DNA of 39,569 nt from Lentimicrobiaceae bacterium. Lineage in GTDB: Bacteria > Bacteroidota > Bacteroidia > Bacteroidales > F082. The DNA is taken from NCBI GenBank assembly GCA_031262365.1, contig JAISHW010000059.1:1-39569 (forward strand), written 5' to 3'. This document shows, in pieces, positions 1 to 9,322 of the stretch (its first letter is position 1; every line of letters begins with the position of its first letter). The translations under genes were made by a program, and so were the position numbers. The notes under the pieces are model-generated. The model did no database searches. It had not been told where the DNA came from and saw only the letters and a program-made list of their open reading frames with translations.

Positions 1-373
1 CTTATATAATAAGGATGAAGTCGGCATGACAGATTACCAAGAGGGCGAACTGACGATGAAAATATCTTCTCCCGCACGTGCTATGATGGAGTGCCTGTAC
101 CTATGCCCTAATCAGTTCCCGTTGCAAGAGGCTTACGAGTTGATGGAAGGGCTTCCGACGCTACGCCCGGTGCAGATACAATCATTGCTCGAAGACTGTA
201 AGTCAGTCAAAGTGAAGCGGCTGTTTCTATACTTCGCCGAGCGGGCAAACCATGCTTGGCTGAAGCATATAGATGTTAGTCGTATCGACTTAGGCAAGGG
301 CGACCGCAGCTTAGCTACCGACGGGACATATATCTCCAAATATCACTTAGTACTACCAAAGGAACTTGTATGA
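1..373 (+). CDS. AbiEi-family antitoxin, C-terminal part (5' truncated by window edge)
   Basis: The reading frame is open from the first bases of the window with no upstream stop, so the gene begins outside and only its C-terminal ~124 codons are visible. The internal ATG at 26 is not a convincing start. The visible part resembles the C-terminal domain of AbiEi antitoxins (type IV toxin-antitoxin): a helical stretch, then a strand-rich end with 'HAWLKHIDVSRIDLGKGDR'. Family members are ~200-280 aa with an N-terminal winged helix that represses the operon, which would lie off the window. Its stop overlaps the next gene in ATGA (370-373), so the two are translationally coupled. Base composition is visibly more GC-rich than the genes to the right. 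The family call rests largely on the partner gene and is less certain than the toxin call. Confidence 0.75.
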   Translation, partial: LYNKDEVGMTDYQEGELTMKISSPARAMMECLYLCPNQFPLQEAYELMEGLPTLRPVQIQSLLEDCKSVKVKRLFLYFAERANHAWLKHIDVSRIDLGKGDRSLATDGTYISKYHLVLPKELV

Positions 374-1278
374 ACAACGCTTATAAAAAGCAGGTCGCCC
401 TGCTACTGGATATACTACCGGCCATTGCCGAAGAGAAGAATTTCGCCCTGCATGGCGGAACGGCTATCAATCTGTTTCATTCGGATATGCCACGGCTGTC
501 CGTAGATGCGGATTTGACATTCGTACCCTTTACGGATGACCGCAATCAGGACATGGAAACTATTCGCACCTCCTTGCAGAACATCAAGATGAAGTTGTCT
601 AAGCGGATGCCAAAGATACGTTTTGAAGACCAGCAACGGGCTAATGAAGACCTCAAACTGATTTGCTCCACTTCGGAAGCTACTGTCAAGATTGAAGTCA
701 ATCAAATCAATAGAGGTTTGATTGCAGAACCTTGCGTTTGTGTGCTATGCAACCGCGCCCAAGAGGAGTTCGACCGCTTTTGCGAAGTGACAACTGTTTC
801 AGTTGGGCAGTTATGGGGTGGAAAGATAGCGGCTACCTTAGACCGCCAACATCCAAGAGACTTGTTTGACGTTCGCAACTTATTGGATGGTAATGGATAT
901 ACCGATGAAGTAAAAGACGGCTTTATCTTCTTTCTGCTTTGTGGTAAACGCCCTTTCCATGAGATGTTGAATCCGCAACGTATAGACCAACAGACAGTAT
1001 TGGACAGCCAGTTCAATGGCATGACAGACCAACCGTTCACGTATGAGGATTACGAAACTACCAGAGAACGGCTTATCCAAGTAGTCCAGCAATCCTTTAC
1101 CACCGAAGACAAGGCGTTCATCAAAGCTTTTGCGCAAGGTGAACCGATTTGGAAGCAGGTGGATTACAGCAAATATCCGGCTATCCGATGGAAATTGCTC
1201 AATATCCAAAAGCTGAAGACGGAGAATCCCGAAAAGTTTCAGCAACAAGTAGAATTGTTGGATGCAACGTTGGCTTAA
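370..1278 (+). CDS. AbiEii-family nucleotidyltransferase toxin
   Basis: 302 aa. It carries the nucleotidyltransferase-fold signature of the AbiEii/MenA toxins: GGT at residues 29-31, the metal-binding D46-x-D48 in SVDAD, a KIEV strand at 107-110, and the family motif K152...R159...R163-D164...D167 in 'KIAATLDRQHPRDLFDV'. Known members of the family transfer nucleotides, in some cases to tRNA acceptor ends, which stops growth; they work in phage defence and are held in check by the AbiEi partner. It starts four bases inside the antitoxin gene. Codon use is richer in G and C than the rest of the window, which suggests horizontal acquisition. All catalytic motifs are present, so the toxin looks intact. 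Its actual substrate cannot be read from the sequence. Confidence 0.9.
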   Translation: MNNAYKKQVALLLDILPAIAEEKNFALHGGTAINLFHSDMPRLSVDADLTFVPFTDDRNQDMETIRTSLQNIKMKLSKRMPKIRFEDQQRANEDLKLICSTSEATVKIEVNQINRGLIAEPCVCVLCNRAQEEFDRFCEVTTVSVGQLWGGKIAATLDRQHPRDLFDVRNLLDGNGYTDEVKDGFIFFLLCGKRPFHEMLNPQRIDQQTVLDSQFNGMTDQPFTYEDYETTRERLIQVVQQSFTTEDKAFIKAFAQGEPIWKQVDYSKYPAIRWKLLNIQKLKTENPEKFQQQVELLDATLA

Positions 1279-1428
1279 AAGAAAATGATATTGCATTGGG
1301 GATACAAACTTGCTGTAATTCTATCTGTTATACATCAGATTCAAGATTCCGTAACAAATTTAAGTTTTAAAGAAGACGATTTTTTTTAATTGAATGCCGC
1401 CACGCACTGTTTTATCAAAAAAAACAAT

Positions 1429-1436
1429 TACTTTTG
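1429..1436 (+). promoter_or_regulatory. Predicted -7 box for the Hpt gene
   Basis: TACTTTTG matches the Bacteroidota -7 consensus TAnnTTTG and lies about 50 bp before the ATG at 1486. No clear -33 TTG at the usual spacing. Its position suggests that the Hpt gene is transcribed separately from the AbiE pair. Confidence 0.5.
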
Positions 1437-1485
1437 TTCACTCATAATCTATATGAAGTAGAACTAAAAAGATTCAACTTTTAAG

Positions 1486-1836
1486 ATGAAAGTTATTGAT
1501 AAAGAAGCTCTATTAGATACATTTCAATACTTTGACAAACATATTGTTGTCGAAATAATTGATATTTTTATCAGAGAACATGCCGAACGACTCGAAAAAA
1601 TAAATCAGGCTATCGCAAAAAAAGATTTTCAAACATTAAAATTCGAATCGCATAGCTTAAAAGGCATTATTGCAAATTTTGTTGCTGAAGAGCCTAAAAA
1701 AATCGCTTACGAACTCGAAGAAAAAGGCGGAGCAAATGACCCAACAGATTTGAAACCACTTTTCGAACGCCTCCAAACTTCTGTTGCCGCTCTTGTTGAA
1801 GATTTAAACGAAATTCGAGCAGAATTTATTGAATAA
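1486..1836 (+). CDS. Hpt domain (histidine phosphotransfer) protein
   Basis: 116 aa, essentially a single Hpt four-helix domain. The phosphorylatable histidine is H56 in 'ESHSLKG', the classical HxxKG signature. The length fits a stand-alone phosphotransfer module that shuttles phosphate between a hybrid sensor kinase receiver and a response regulator. There is no kinase or receiver gene next to it, so its partners must be encoded elsewhere. It converges with the TPR lipoprotein gene, the two stops being only 8 bp apart, with no terminator hairpin between them. No signal peptide or membrane segment; cytoplasmic. Function beyond phosphorelay is unknown. Confidence 0.85.
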   Translation: MKVIDKEALLDTFQYFDKHIVVEIIDIFIREHAERLEKINQAIAKKDFQTLKFESHSLKGIIANFVAEEPKKIAYELEEKGGANDPTDLKPLFERLQTSVAALVEDLNEIRAEFIE

Positions 1837-1843
1837 TAACTTC

Positions 1844-2860
1844 TTATCGATCAATCCTATTTAAGGCTTCTATCGCTAACGCATAATTCGGATGCAAATC
1901 TAATACTTGTATGTACTGCCGACGCGCTTCTTGTGTGTGTCCCATTTCTTCCAATACACGACCTTTATTAAATATTGCTTCGATATATTGCGGTTCACTC
2001 TGAATCGAACTATTGAAATAATCAAGTGCCGCTTGCAAATCGCTTTTGTAAATAAAATTCACATAACCAATATTATACAAAAATTTACTGTTGTTTGGAT
2101 GTTGCTGTAATAAGGTGTCGTAATGCGCTATTGCAGCATCTGGTTGTCCATTTTCTTGAAGATACATAGCCAACTGATAACGTGCAACTACTGAATTCGG
2201 ATATTTTTGCAAAGCGTCTTTCAAAAAATCTTCGGCTAATGGGTTATGCTGTGCCATATAAATAGTACCAATCTGATGCAATGGCTCGAAAAAATAAGCA
2301 TCTAAATCTCGCGCCATCAAAAAATTTCTCATAGCCGAAATAGTGTCTTTTCGCGCCAAAAAAACCATTCCTCTTACATAACGTGATTGCGGATTGAAAT
2401 TGTCGAGTTCGAGTGCTCTGTCGACAAAAACCATAGCGCGTTCATAATCTTGCATAAGCAAACTCAACTCAGCTAATTTCGAATACGGACGCGGATCTTG
2501 CGGATCGATTTGCGACGCTCTCGTAAGTGCCAAATTGATATTCTCTTGATCGCCCATTCCATAATAAATGTCAGAAAGTGTCAGATAAGCCTCAATATTT
2601 TTGTTGTCTAACGAAATGGCTTTCGAAATATCTTGAATCGATTTCGCTATCTGCTGACTTTGCAAGTACAATTGCCCACGTTTCACATAAAGCATCGAAT
2701 TTGTGGAATCAGCAACAATAGAATCGGATAGTATGATTATTGGATCGTCTGTAGTCAGCCGATTTGTTTCTGTAACTTTTTCGACTTGCTTATCGGTTTT
2801 TTGTTGCGCGCACGAAAACGTACACAAAACTACTACTAAAAGAAACAATATTCTTTTCAT
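1844..2860 (-). CDS. Tetratricopeptide-repeat lipoprotein
   Basis: 338 aa when started at the third in-frame ATG (2860), which puts a short basic N-terminus directly before a hydrophobic segment and a lipobox-like end at Cys17 (FSC-AQQ). The longer frame from 2881 only adds seven residues before the signal. After the acylated Cys and a short linker come about eight degenerate 34-residue TPR units (for example 'AYLTLSDIYYGMGDQENI' and 'PRPYSKLAELSLLMQDYERA'), predicted to form a superhelical protein-binding scaffold on the periplasmic side of a membrane. It follows recA after ~28 bp on the same strand, so it is probably transcribed with recA from the promoter near 4026. No enzymatic motif is present and the partner is unknown. 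Confidence 0.85.
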   Translation of the reverse strand: MKRILFLLVVVLCTFSCAQQKTDKQVEKVTETNRLTTDDPIIILSDSIVADSTNSMLYVKRGQLYLQSQQIAKSIQDISKAISLDNKNIEAYLTLSDIYYGMGDQENINLALTRASQIDPQDPRPYSKLAELSLLMQDYERAMVFVDRALELDNFNPQSRYVRGMVFLARKDTISAMRNFLMARDLDAYFFEPLHQIGTIYMAQHNPLAEDFLKDALQKYPNSVVARYQLAMYLQENGQPDAAIAHYDTLLQQHPNNSKFLYNIGYVNFIYKSDLQAALDYFNSSIQSEPQYIEAIFNKGRVLEEMGHTQEARRQYIQVLDLHPNYALAIEALNRIDR

Positions 2861-2888
2861 TATCATCAATCTGTTATTCAAAAAGGTA

Positions 2889-3917
2889 TTATGCTTTTTC
2901 GTTTAATGCTTCAATAATTTTAGTTTCTAACTCTTCGGCTAATTCCGGATTTTCTTCGATTATCTTTTTTACAGCTTCACGACCTTGGGCTAATTTTGTT
3001 TCGCCATAACTAAACCACGAACCGCTTTTTTTAATCACATTATTATCAACACCTAAATCAACAATTTCACCTGATTTTGAAATTCCTTCGCCATACATAA
3101 TGTCAAACTCGGCTTTACGGAATGGCGGTGCTACTTTATTTTTGACTACTTTAACTTTTACACCGTTTCCGATAACGTTATCGCCATCTTTAATCGGGCT
3201 TGCTTTACGAATATCGATGCGCACCGAGCTGTAAAATTTCAATGCATTTCCACCGGTAGTTGTCTCCGGATTTCCAAAAACAACACCAATTTTATCGCGA
3301 AGTTGGTTGATAAAAATACAAATTGCGCCTGTTTTGCTGATTGTTGCGGTAAGTTTACGCAAAGCTTGCGACATCAAACGTGCGTGCAATCCCATTTTGC
3401 TATCGCCCATTTCGCCTTCGATTTCACTCTTTGGTGTTAAGGCTGCTACCGAGTCGATTACAATTACATCAATAGCTCCGGAACGAATCAAATTTTCGGT
3501 AATTTCGAGTGCTTGTTCACCATGATCAGGTTGCGAAATCAATAAGTTTTCGGTGTCGACACCTAACTTTTGTGCATAAAAACGATCGAATGCGTGTTCG
3601 GCATCAATAAAAGCAGCTATTCCACCCAGTTTTTGTGCTTCGGCAATCACATGAAGTGCCAAAGTTGTTTTTCCGGAACTTTCCGGTCCGTAGATTTCTA
3701 CAACACGACCTTTCGGCAAACCGCCAACACCTAAAGCATAATCCAAACCAATCGATCCGGTTGAGATGCTTTCTATTTTTTCAACGGCATCAGCACCTAA
3801 TTTCATAATACTTCCTTTTCCGAAAGTTTTTTCGATATTTCCCAAGGTAGCTTCTAATGCTTTTAATTTTTCAAGTCGTACTTTTTCAACGTTTTCTTTT
3901 GCTTTATCTGATGTCAT
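2889..3917 (-). CDS. recA: RecA recombinase
   Basis: 342 aa, full length. Walker A is GPESSGKTT at residues 77-85, Walker B is VIVIDS around residue 155, and the DNA-binding loop region '[17 protein letters not shown]' is present. The ATP-dependent filament pairs homologous DNA strands and, where a LexA-type repressor exists, triggers its self-cleavage. The C-terminus is rich in Glu as in other RecA proteins. The start is supported by the typical Bacteroidota N-terminus and by an upstream -7 box at 4026-4033, leaving a leader of ~104 nt. The TPR lipoprotein follows closely and probably shares the transcript. No LexA-box-like dyad was recognised upstream. Confidence 0.98.
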   Translation of the reverse strand: MTSDKAKENVEKVRLEKLKALEATLGNIEKTFGKGSIMKLGADAVEKIESISTGSIGLDYALGVGGLPKGRVVEIYGPESSGKTTLALHVIAEAQKLGGIAAFIDAEHAFDRFYAQKLGVDTENLLISQPDHGEQALEITENLIRSGAIDVIVIDSVAALTPKSEIEGEMGDSKMGLHARLMSQALRKLTATISKTGAICIFINQLRDKIGVVFGNPETTTGGNALKFYSSVRIDIRKASPIKDGDNVIGNGVKVKVVKNKVAPPFRKAEFDIMYGEGISKSGEIVDLGVDNNVIKKSGSWFSYGETKLAQGREAVKKIIEENPELAEELETKIIEALNEKA

Positions 3918-4025
3918 AGTATTGAATATTATTTATTTATGGTATCAAAATTTGGGGTTAAATATATTTTGGTTTTATTTTATCTCGTTTATTTTTTTAT
4001 TCCTCAGTTTCGCTTTACGATTATA

Positions 4026-4033
4026 CAAAAGTA
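4026..4033 (-). promoter_or_regulatory. Predicted -7 box for recA
   Basis: On the minus strand this reads TACTTTTG, a perfect TAnnTTTG match between nth and recA. It would place the recA start site near 4021, about 104 nt before the ATG. No matching -33 TTG was found, so recA might also be reached by read-through from nth. Confidence 0.45.
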
Positions 4034-4068
4034 CGTTTTTCTGCGAATATTTTATCGTAAAATATCCG

Positions 4069-4719
4069 TTATTTCAAATCACTTTTATGTTCTTTAAAAT
4101 ACATGCAAATAGCTGGTAATCCGCATTTTTCACATAGTGGCTTGCGTGCTTTACAAGTATATCGCCCGTGCAAAATAAGCCAGTGATGTGCTTTGGGGAT
4201 AATCGATTCGGGAAAAATTTTCATTAATTGTTTTTCGACTTCAAGTGGTGTTTTAGCATTTTTTGTTAAACCGATCCGGTTCGAAACGCGAAAAACATGT
4301 GTATCGACAGCCATCACGGGTTTGTTGTAAATCACCGAAGCCACCACATTTGCCGTTTTGCGTCCTACTCCGGGCAATTTCTGGAGATCTTCGACCGAAT
4401 CTGGAAGTACACCGTGAAATGTATCGGTAAGCATGCGTGCCATTCCTAAAAGATTTTTCGCCTTGTTATTGGGATACGAGCATGATTTTATTTTTTCATA
4501 AACAGCATCTTGCGTGGCTTTAGCTAATATTTCGGCAGTCGGAAATTGCTCGAAAAAAGCAGGCGTAATCATGTTGACACGTTTATCGGTACATTGTGCC
4601 GAAAGAATGACTGCAACCAACAATTCATAAGGCGAGTGATATTCCAATTCCGATTCGGCAACAGGAATTGCCTTTTTAAAGTAATTGACCAATATGTCGT
4701 ATTTTTCTTTTTGCTTCAC
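4069..4719 (-). CDS. nth: Endonuclease III (DNA glycosylase/AP lyase)
   Basis: 216 aa. It removes oxidised pyrimidines and cleaves the abasic strand in base excision repair. The helix-hairpin-helix 'LPGVGRKTANVV' contains catalytic Lys121, and catalytic Asp139 lies in 'AVDTHVFRV'. The C-terminal [4Fe-4S] cluster motif C189-x6-C196-x2-C199-x5-C205 is complete. Length matches the family. It lies upstream of recA on the same strand with ~150 bp between them; recA seems to have its own promoter. Nothing unusual in the protein. Confidence 0.97.
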   Translation of the reverse strand: MKQKEKYDILVNYFKKAIPVAESELEYHSPYELLVAVILSAQCTDKRVNMITPAFFEQFPTAEILAKATQDAVYEKIKSCSYPNNKAKNLLGMARMLTDTFHGVLPDSVEDLQKLPGVGRKTANVVASVIYNKPVMAVDTHVFRVSNRIGLTKNAKTPLEVEKQLMKIFPESIIPKAHHWLILHGRYTCKARKPLCEKCGLPAICMYFKEHKSDLK

Positions 4720-4778
4720 AAATTAATTATTTGATATTTATTTGGATAAATAATAATCGTAATTAAAGAGATAAAAGT

Positions 4779-4824
4779 ACAACAAAAAAACAAAATTCTC
4801 TTCCGAATTGCCTTCAAAAGAGAA
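4779..4824 (-). terminator. Possible terminator after the 69-aa gene
   Basis: On the minus strand a 7-bp stem (arms 4818-4824 and 4796-4802) is followed by a T-rich stretch complementary to 4779-4795. The 15-nt loop makes it modest. It would end the sigma factor/69-aa transcript before nth. Confidence 0.4.
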
Positions 4825-4854
4825 CTTGTTTTCAATTCATTTTTGTTGCTAATC

Positions 4855-5064
4855 TTAATTTTTAAACAAATCGAACCCTCCTATCGATTTTGTTTCGACA
4901 TAGTCAAATGCTTTTGCGTAATCAAACAAGAAACGCAGACTCAATTTATTAGGTTTTTCGTTTCCATAATATTTTTCGAACGAAAGACCTATTTTATCTA
5001 AAATGTTTTGGTCTGAAAAAATTTCCTGTTTGTGATCAAGGTTAAATGTAAAGTTTTTTTTCAT
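4855..5064 (-). CDS. Small hypothetical protein, 69 aa
   Basis: 69 aa, no recognised domain. Composition is normal for a soluble cytoplasmic protein; the middle 'KIGLSFEKYYGNEKPNKL' and 'LRFLFDYAKAFDYVETKS' look like two amphipathic helices. I think it is real because it sits in an otherwise empty gap on the same strand as its neighbours, has ordinary coding composition and is followed by a possible terminator. It lies 73 bp downstream of the ECF sigma factor, so it could be co-transcribed with it. It does not look like a zinc-binding anti-sigma factor (no HxxxCxxC) and has no membrane segment. Function unknown. Confidence 0.6.
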   Translation of the reverse strand: MKKNFTFNLDHKQEIFSDQNILDKIGLSFEKYYGNEKPNKLSLRFLFDYAKAFDYVETKSIGGFDLFKN

Positions 5065-5137
5065 AGATCATTTTTAATGAAACAACACTATGAAAACGTC
5101 GAAACAATACATTTATTTCATCTGATTTTCAATTTTT

Positions 5138-5725
5138 TCAGATTGTCAATGAAAGATTCTTTTCGCGTATCATTTTGCGCATGTTAATCAATGCGTAACG
5201 CATACGTCCCAACGCCGTGTTGATGCTGACATTTGTTGTTTCGGCAATATCTTTAAAACTCATGTCGACATACAATCTGAGGTATAAAACTTCGCGTTGT
5301 TCGTCTGGTAAAAAATCAATCATTTTACGCAAATCTTCATAAATCTGATCGGTGATGATCATTTCTTCGATCGAAGGATCGGAAAGCGTAACGTTTTCGA
5401 GTGGGTCAAAATCTTCGTTTGTCGAATCAACACACGGAATACGTTTATTTTTTCTGAAGTGGTCAATGATGAGGTTATGCGCAATACGCATTGCCCACTG
5501 GATAAATTTTCCTTCTTCTTTATACGTGCCGGATTTGATTGTCCGAATAATTTTTATAAATGTGTCTTGAAATATATCGTCAGCTAATTGTTTGTCTTTG
5601 ACAAGCATCATAATGTACGAAAACACACGATTTTGATGACGATTAATTAATTGTTCGAAACTGGCTTGATTACCGATACGATAACTCTCGACCAACTCAC
5701 TGTCGCTGATTTCTTTAACAGCCAT
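5138..5725 (-). CDS. ECF-type RNA polymerase sigma factor
   Basis: 195 aa. Region 2 covers roughly residues 20-95, including the -10 recognition part 'FIQWAMRIAHNLIIDHFRK'. Region 4 lies at ~130-185, with the helix-turn-helix 'FKDIAETTNVSINTALGRMRYAL'. It belongs to the sigma-E/SigW-like group and directs RNA polymerase to alternative promoters. The start at 5725 is fixed by an unusually strong Shine-Dalgarno (5730-5734). There is no adjacent membrane anti-sigma gene of the FecR or zinc type; the next gene downstream is a 69-aa soluble unknown. It is divergent from uvrA, with a perfect promoter at 5850-5879. Confidence 0.93.
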   Translation of the reverse strand: MAVKEISDSELVESYRIGNQASFEQLINRHQNRVFSYIMMLVKDKQLADDIFQDTFIKIIRTIKSGTYKEEGKFIQWAMRIAHNLIIDHFRKNKRIPCVDSTNEDFDPLENVTLSDPSIEEMIITDQIYEDLRKMIDFLPDEQREVLYLRLYVDMSFKDIAETTNVSINTALGRMRYALINMRKMIREKNLSLTI

Positions 5726-5729
5726 AGAG

Positions 5730-5734
5730 CCTCC
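5730..5734 (-). promoter_or_regulatory. Strong Shine-Dalgarno before the ECF sigma gene
   Basis: Minus strand reads GGAGG, four bases before the ATG at 5725. Most genes in this window lack such a site, so it fixes the start and suggests a different mode of initiation for this regulator. Confidence 0.65.
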
Positions 5735-5849
5735 TTTTTATTTTATTTCAAAATCTTAAAAGAGTAAAAGTCGTTTATAAGCAATCGTTTTAGTTTATAT
5801 TTTGTAGCCTTTTGATTCAAAAATACAACATCTTGTCCGAAAAGCAATG

Positions 5850-5879
5850 CAAATGTAACAATTTAAAAATAACGCGCAA
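5850..5879 (-). promoter_or_regulatory. Promoter of the ECF sigma gene
   Basis: Minus strand: -33 TTG (5877-5879), exactly 19 bp spacer, then TACATTTG (5850-5857). This is the Bacteroidota housekeeping consensus. The predicted leader is about 120 nt. Confidence 0.7.
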
Positions 5880-5891
5880 GTTTTTTATTGA

Positions 5892-5899
5892 TAATTTTG
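5892..5899 (+). promoter_or_regulatory. Predicted -7 box for uvrA
   Basis: TAATTTTG ends only 10 bp before the uvrA ATG at 5910. By comparison with the SRP RNA promoter in this window, transcription would start near 5904, leaving a ~6-nt leader. No -33 TTG at standard spacing. Confidence 0.5.
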
Positions 5900-5909
5900 C
5901 AAAAATTAG

Positions 5910-8732
5910 ATGAAAGATTCTTTTGTGAAAACAAATAAGCTCGACAACATAACGATTCGCAACGCAAATGTTAATAATCTGAAAAACATTTCGTTAAACA
6001 TTCCAAAAAACAAACTTATTGTTGTAACGGGATTATCCGGATCGGGAAAATCTTCGTTGGCTTTCGACACGTTATATGCTGAAGGTCAGCGACGTTATGT
6101 CGAAAGTTTAAGTTCGTATGCACGTCAGTTTTTAGGACGTATGCACAAGCCCGATGTGGAATCAATTACCGGAATTTCGCCCGCAATCGCAATTGAACAA
6201 CGTGTTAACAGCCGCAATCCGCGATCGACAGTTGGAACGTCGACCGAAATTTACGAATACATCAAATTATTATTTGCCCGCATCGGACAAACTTATTCGC
6301 CTGTATCGGGGAAATTAGTCAAGCGGCATCAAACGAGCGATGTGATTCATTTTATACAAACGCTATCAGAGAATACACTTGTTTACATCACGGCTCCGAT
6401 AAAATTACCAAAAACGCGCACAATAGAGGAGCATCTCGAAATTTTGATGCAACAAGGTTTTCGAAGATTGCTTATAAAAAGCAAAGTTGAAACAATCGAA
6501 GACGTTATTGATCAGAATAAAAAGCTGAAAACAAACGATATAAAGATTGTCATCGACCGTATTAAGACAACAGATTTCGATACCGAAACGCTCAATCGTT
6601 TGGGCGATTCGATTCAAACAGCTTTTTACGAAGGAAAAGAAAATTGCATCATTGTTTATGAAACAGATGGAATTCAAAAAAGCGAATCTTTTTCGTCGCA
6701 ATTCGAATCTGACGGCATTATTTTCGAGCCACCTTCGGTCAATATGTTTGCATTTAACAATCCTTTTGGTGCTTGCAAAACGTGCGAAGGATTCGGTAGC
6801 ATTATCGGTATTGATCCCGATTTGGTTATTCCGAACAAAAGTCTTTCGATATACGACAATGCCATTGTTTGCTGGAAAGGTGAAAAATCGAGCGAGTGGC
6901 GCGATGAACTCATCAAAAACGCAAGCCGATTCGATTTTCCGATTCACAAACCTTATTACAGTCTTAGTGATGCGCAAAAAAAGATTTTATGGACAGGTAA
7001 TCAATATTTTAGAGGAATAAACGACTACTTCAAATTTGTCGAAGAACAAGCATTCAAAATCCAATACCGCGTGATTATGTCACGTTACAGAGGCAAAACG
7101 ACATGCCCCGAATGTAACGGAACTCGATTACGAAAAGACACGCAATACGTAAAAGTGGGCGGTAAAAATATCTCGGAAATTGTTTTGATGCCGTTAACCG
7201 AAGTAAAAGATTTCTTCGACCACTTAAAACTCTCAAAAACAGAACAAACAATCGCTAGTCGTCTGTTAATCGAAATACAAAGCAAAGTCAATTTTTTGCT
7301 TGATGTCGGATTAGGGTATCTGACACTCAATCGTTTATCGAATACGCTTTCGGGAGGCGAATCGCAACGCATCAACTTGGCAACTTCGTTGGGAAGCAGC
7401 TTAGTCGGTTCGACTTACATTCTCGACGAACCAAGCATCGGTTTGCATTCACGTGATACCGAGCGACTTATTAAAGTTTTGAAACAGCTACGTGATATTG
7501 GAAATACTGTTATTATTGTCGAACATGACGAAGAAATTATCAAAGCAGCCGACCAAATCATCGATATCGGACCACTTTCGGGAAGTAAAGGCGGCGAATT
7601 GGTCTTTCAAGGCACTTTCGATGAATTGTTAAAAGACGACAAGAGTCTTACGGCGCAATATGTATCCGGAAAACGCGAAATTCCTGTTCCGAAACACCGA
7701 CGCAAATGGAATAATTATATTGAAATAATCGGTGCTAACGAAAATAACCTCAAAAACTTAAATGTAAAATTTCCGTTGAATTGTTTGACTGTTGTTACAG
7801 GTGTTAGTGGCTCAGGAAAATCGAGTTTGGTACGCACGATTTTGTACGCAGCTTTGAAAAAACATTTTGGCGGAACAACCGAAAAAATCGGAAGTTTTGT
7901 TGCTTTAGAAGGAAGTGTCGGTAATATTCAAACGGTTGAGCTAATCGATCAAAATCCGATTGGACGCTCTTCGCGCTCAAATCCGGTTACTTATATAAAA
8001 GCGTTTGATGACATCCGAATGCTTTTTTCAGAACAAAAATTGGCAAAATTGCGAGGTTATAAACCCGGTTATTTTTCGTTTAACGTTCCCGGAGGTCGTT
8101 GCGACAATTGCGAAGGCGAAGGTACAGTGAAAATTGAAATGCAATTTATGGCTGATGTCGTTTTGGAATGTGAAGAATGTAAAGGTCGGCGTTTCAAAGA
8201 CGATGTGTTAGAAATATTAGTTGATACTAAAAATATCGCCGAAATTCTCGATATGACTATCGATGATGCTATTGATTTTTTCTCAAACATGAAAAAAAAT
8301 CAAAACATCGTACAACGAATTATTTCAAAACTCTTACCATTACAGCAAATCGGTCTTGGGTATCTCAAACTTGGGCAATCGTCGAGTACGTTGAGTGGCG
8401 GCGAAGCACAACGCATCAAATTGGCGTTTTTTCTGACGAAAGGGCAAATCGAAAAGCCAACATTGTTTGTTTTCGACGAACCAACAACCGGTTTGCATAT
8501 TCACGACATCAACAAACTACTCGAAGCATTTAACGCTTTAATTGAAAACGGACATTCGATCATCGTTATCGAACATAACGCCGAAATTATTAAATGTGCC
8601 GACTGGCTTATCGATTTGGGACTTGAAGGCGGCAACGAAGGCGGTCATCTTGTTTTTGAAGGAACGCCCGAAAATATGATAAAAGAAAACAAATCATACA
8701 CCGCACACACCATCAAAAATAAGTTGAAATAA
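5910..8732 (+). CDS. uvrA: Excinuclease ABC subunit A
   Basis: 940 aa, the family's normal length. It recognises bulky DNA lesions and loads UvrB in nucleotide excision repair. There are two ABC ATPase halves: Walker [10 protein letters not shown] at 41-49 and GVSGSGKSS near 631, with signature LSGGESQR and LSGGEAQR motifs before each Walker B. The second zinc module, CDNC...CEEC near residue 735-760, is complete. In the first zinc module only the distal pair CKTC is present; the usual proximal CxxC is replaced by a Cys-free stretch ([11 protein letters not shown]). A similar form is, to my knowledge, common in Bacteroidota UvrA. The ORF overlaps the next gene by one base (TAATG). Confidence 0.97.
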   Translation: MKDSFVKTNKLDNITIRNANVNNLKNISLNIPKNKLIVVTGLSGSGKSSLAFDTLYAEGQRRYVESLSSYARQFLGRMHKPDVESITGISPAIAIEQRVNSRNPRSTVGTSTEIYEYIKLLFARIGQTYSPVSGKLVKRHQTSDVIHFIQTLSENTLVYITAPIKLPKTRTIEEHLEILMQQGFRRLLIKSKVETIEDVIDQNKKLKTNDIKIVIDRIKTTDFDTETLNRLGDSIQTAFYEGKENCIIVYETDGIQKSESFSSQFESDGIIFEPPSVNMFAFNNPFGACKTCEGFGSIIGIDPDLVIPNKSLSIYDNAIVCWKGEKSSEWRDELIKNASRFDFPIHKPYYSLSDAQKKILWTGNQYFRGINDYFKFVEEQAFKIQYRVIMSRYRGKTTCPECNGTRLRKDTQYVKVGGKNISEIVLMPLTEVKDFFDHLKLSKTEQTIASRLLIEIQSKVNFLLDVGLGYLTLNRLSNTLSGGESQRINLATSLGSSLVGSTYILDEPSIGLHSRDTERLIKVLKQLRDIGNTVIIVEHDEEIIKAADQIIDIGPLSGSKGGELVFQGTFDELLKDDKSLTAQYVSGKREIPVPKHRRKWNNYIEIIGANENNLKNLNVKFPLNCLTVVTGVSGSGKSSLVRTILYAALKKHFGGTTEKIGSFVALEGSVGNIQTVELIDQNPIGRSSRSNPVTYIKAFDDIRMLFSEQKLAKLRGYKPGYFSFNVPGGRCDNCEGEGTVKIEMQFMADVVLECEECKGRRFKDDVLEILVDTKNIAEILDMTIDDAIDFFSNMKKNQNIVQRIISKLLPLQQIGLGYLKLGQSSSTLSGGEAQRIKLAFFLTKGQIEKPTLFVFDEPTTGLHIHDINKLLEAFNALIENGHSIIVIEHNAEIIKCADWLIDLGLEGGNEGGHLVFEGTPENMIKENKSYTAHTIKNKLK

Positions 8733-9241
8733 TGAAAGCAAATCACCCGAAACATCAAAAAGTATTCGACACGCTTGATGCGCTTTCTATCTTGTATACA
8801 ACATATTACCACCCTCCTATTCCGACTATCGAAGCAGCGATGGCGTATTGGAAAGAAGTCGATTCATCGCATTGCAAAAATATTTTCTTGCGCAATCACA
8901 AAGGAAATCGTCATTATTTGGTTATTTTTCACTGTGAAAAAATGATGAAAATCAGCGATTTGGAACAACGACTCAAGCAAGGGAAACTGAGTTTTGCGTC
9001 GGAACAACGTCTGGAAAAATACCTCGACATCAAACCCGGAAGTGTGTCGCCTTTTGGCATTATCAACGACAAAACCAAGCACGTACATTTGTTTATCGAC
9101 GAAAATCTGCTGAAAAGCGAAAGACTCAGTTTTCATCCGAACGACAACACGGCTACCGTCGTCATTTCGAAAGATGATTTTCTGAAATTTCTCGATTGTC
9201 AAGGCAATTCATACGAATTTATTCGTTTGTACGATGATTAA
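8732..9241 (+). CDS. YbaK/ProX-type prolyl-tRNA editing (aminoacyl-tRNA deacylase) protein
   Basis: 169 aa, single YbaK/aminoacyl-tRNA editing domain. Motifs typical of the stand-alone ProX/PrdX group are 'NIFLRNHKGNRHYLVI', 'GSVSPFGIIND' and 'FHPNDNTATVVIS'. Members of this group hydrolyse mischarged tRNA(Pro), usually Ala-tRNA(Pro), in trans. The ATG overlaps the uvrA stop codon (TAATG), so it is translated with uvrA, although there is no obvious functional link. The family is secure; the exact substrate is inferred from relatives. Confidence 0.88.
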   Translation: MKANHPKHQKVFDTLDALSILYTTYYHPPIPTIEAAMAYWKEVDSSHCKNIFLRNHKGNRHYLVIFHCEKMMKISDLEQRLKQGKLSFASEQRLEKYLDIKPGSVSPFGIINDKTKHVHLFIDENLLKSERLSFHPNDNTATVVISKDDFLKFLDCQGNSYEFIRLYDD

Positions 9242-9300
9242 TTATTCAACTTTCACAAACCAAACCGAAACAAAAACCAGACAAAATGTCGGTTTTTTTA

Positions 9301-9308
9301 TAAGTTTG
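9301..9308 (+). promoter_or_regulatory. Predicted -7 box for xerD
   Basis: TAAGTTTG fits TAnnTTTG and ends 14 bp before the ATG at 9323. Just upstream (9264-9298) an imperfect repeat, ACCGA...TCGGTTTTTTT, may act as a weak terminator for the uvrA transcript. No clear -33. Confidence 0.4.
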
Positions 9309-9322
9309 CACGAACAATTTCG

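Noticed and set aside
702-1296. Two antisense frames across the AbiEii gene
   Set aside because: They oppose an intact, motif-complete toxin gene and resemble no known protein.
6405-6977. 190-codon frame antisense to uvrA
   Set aside because: Shadow of the conserved uvrA frame, no protein-like features or promoter.
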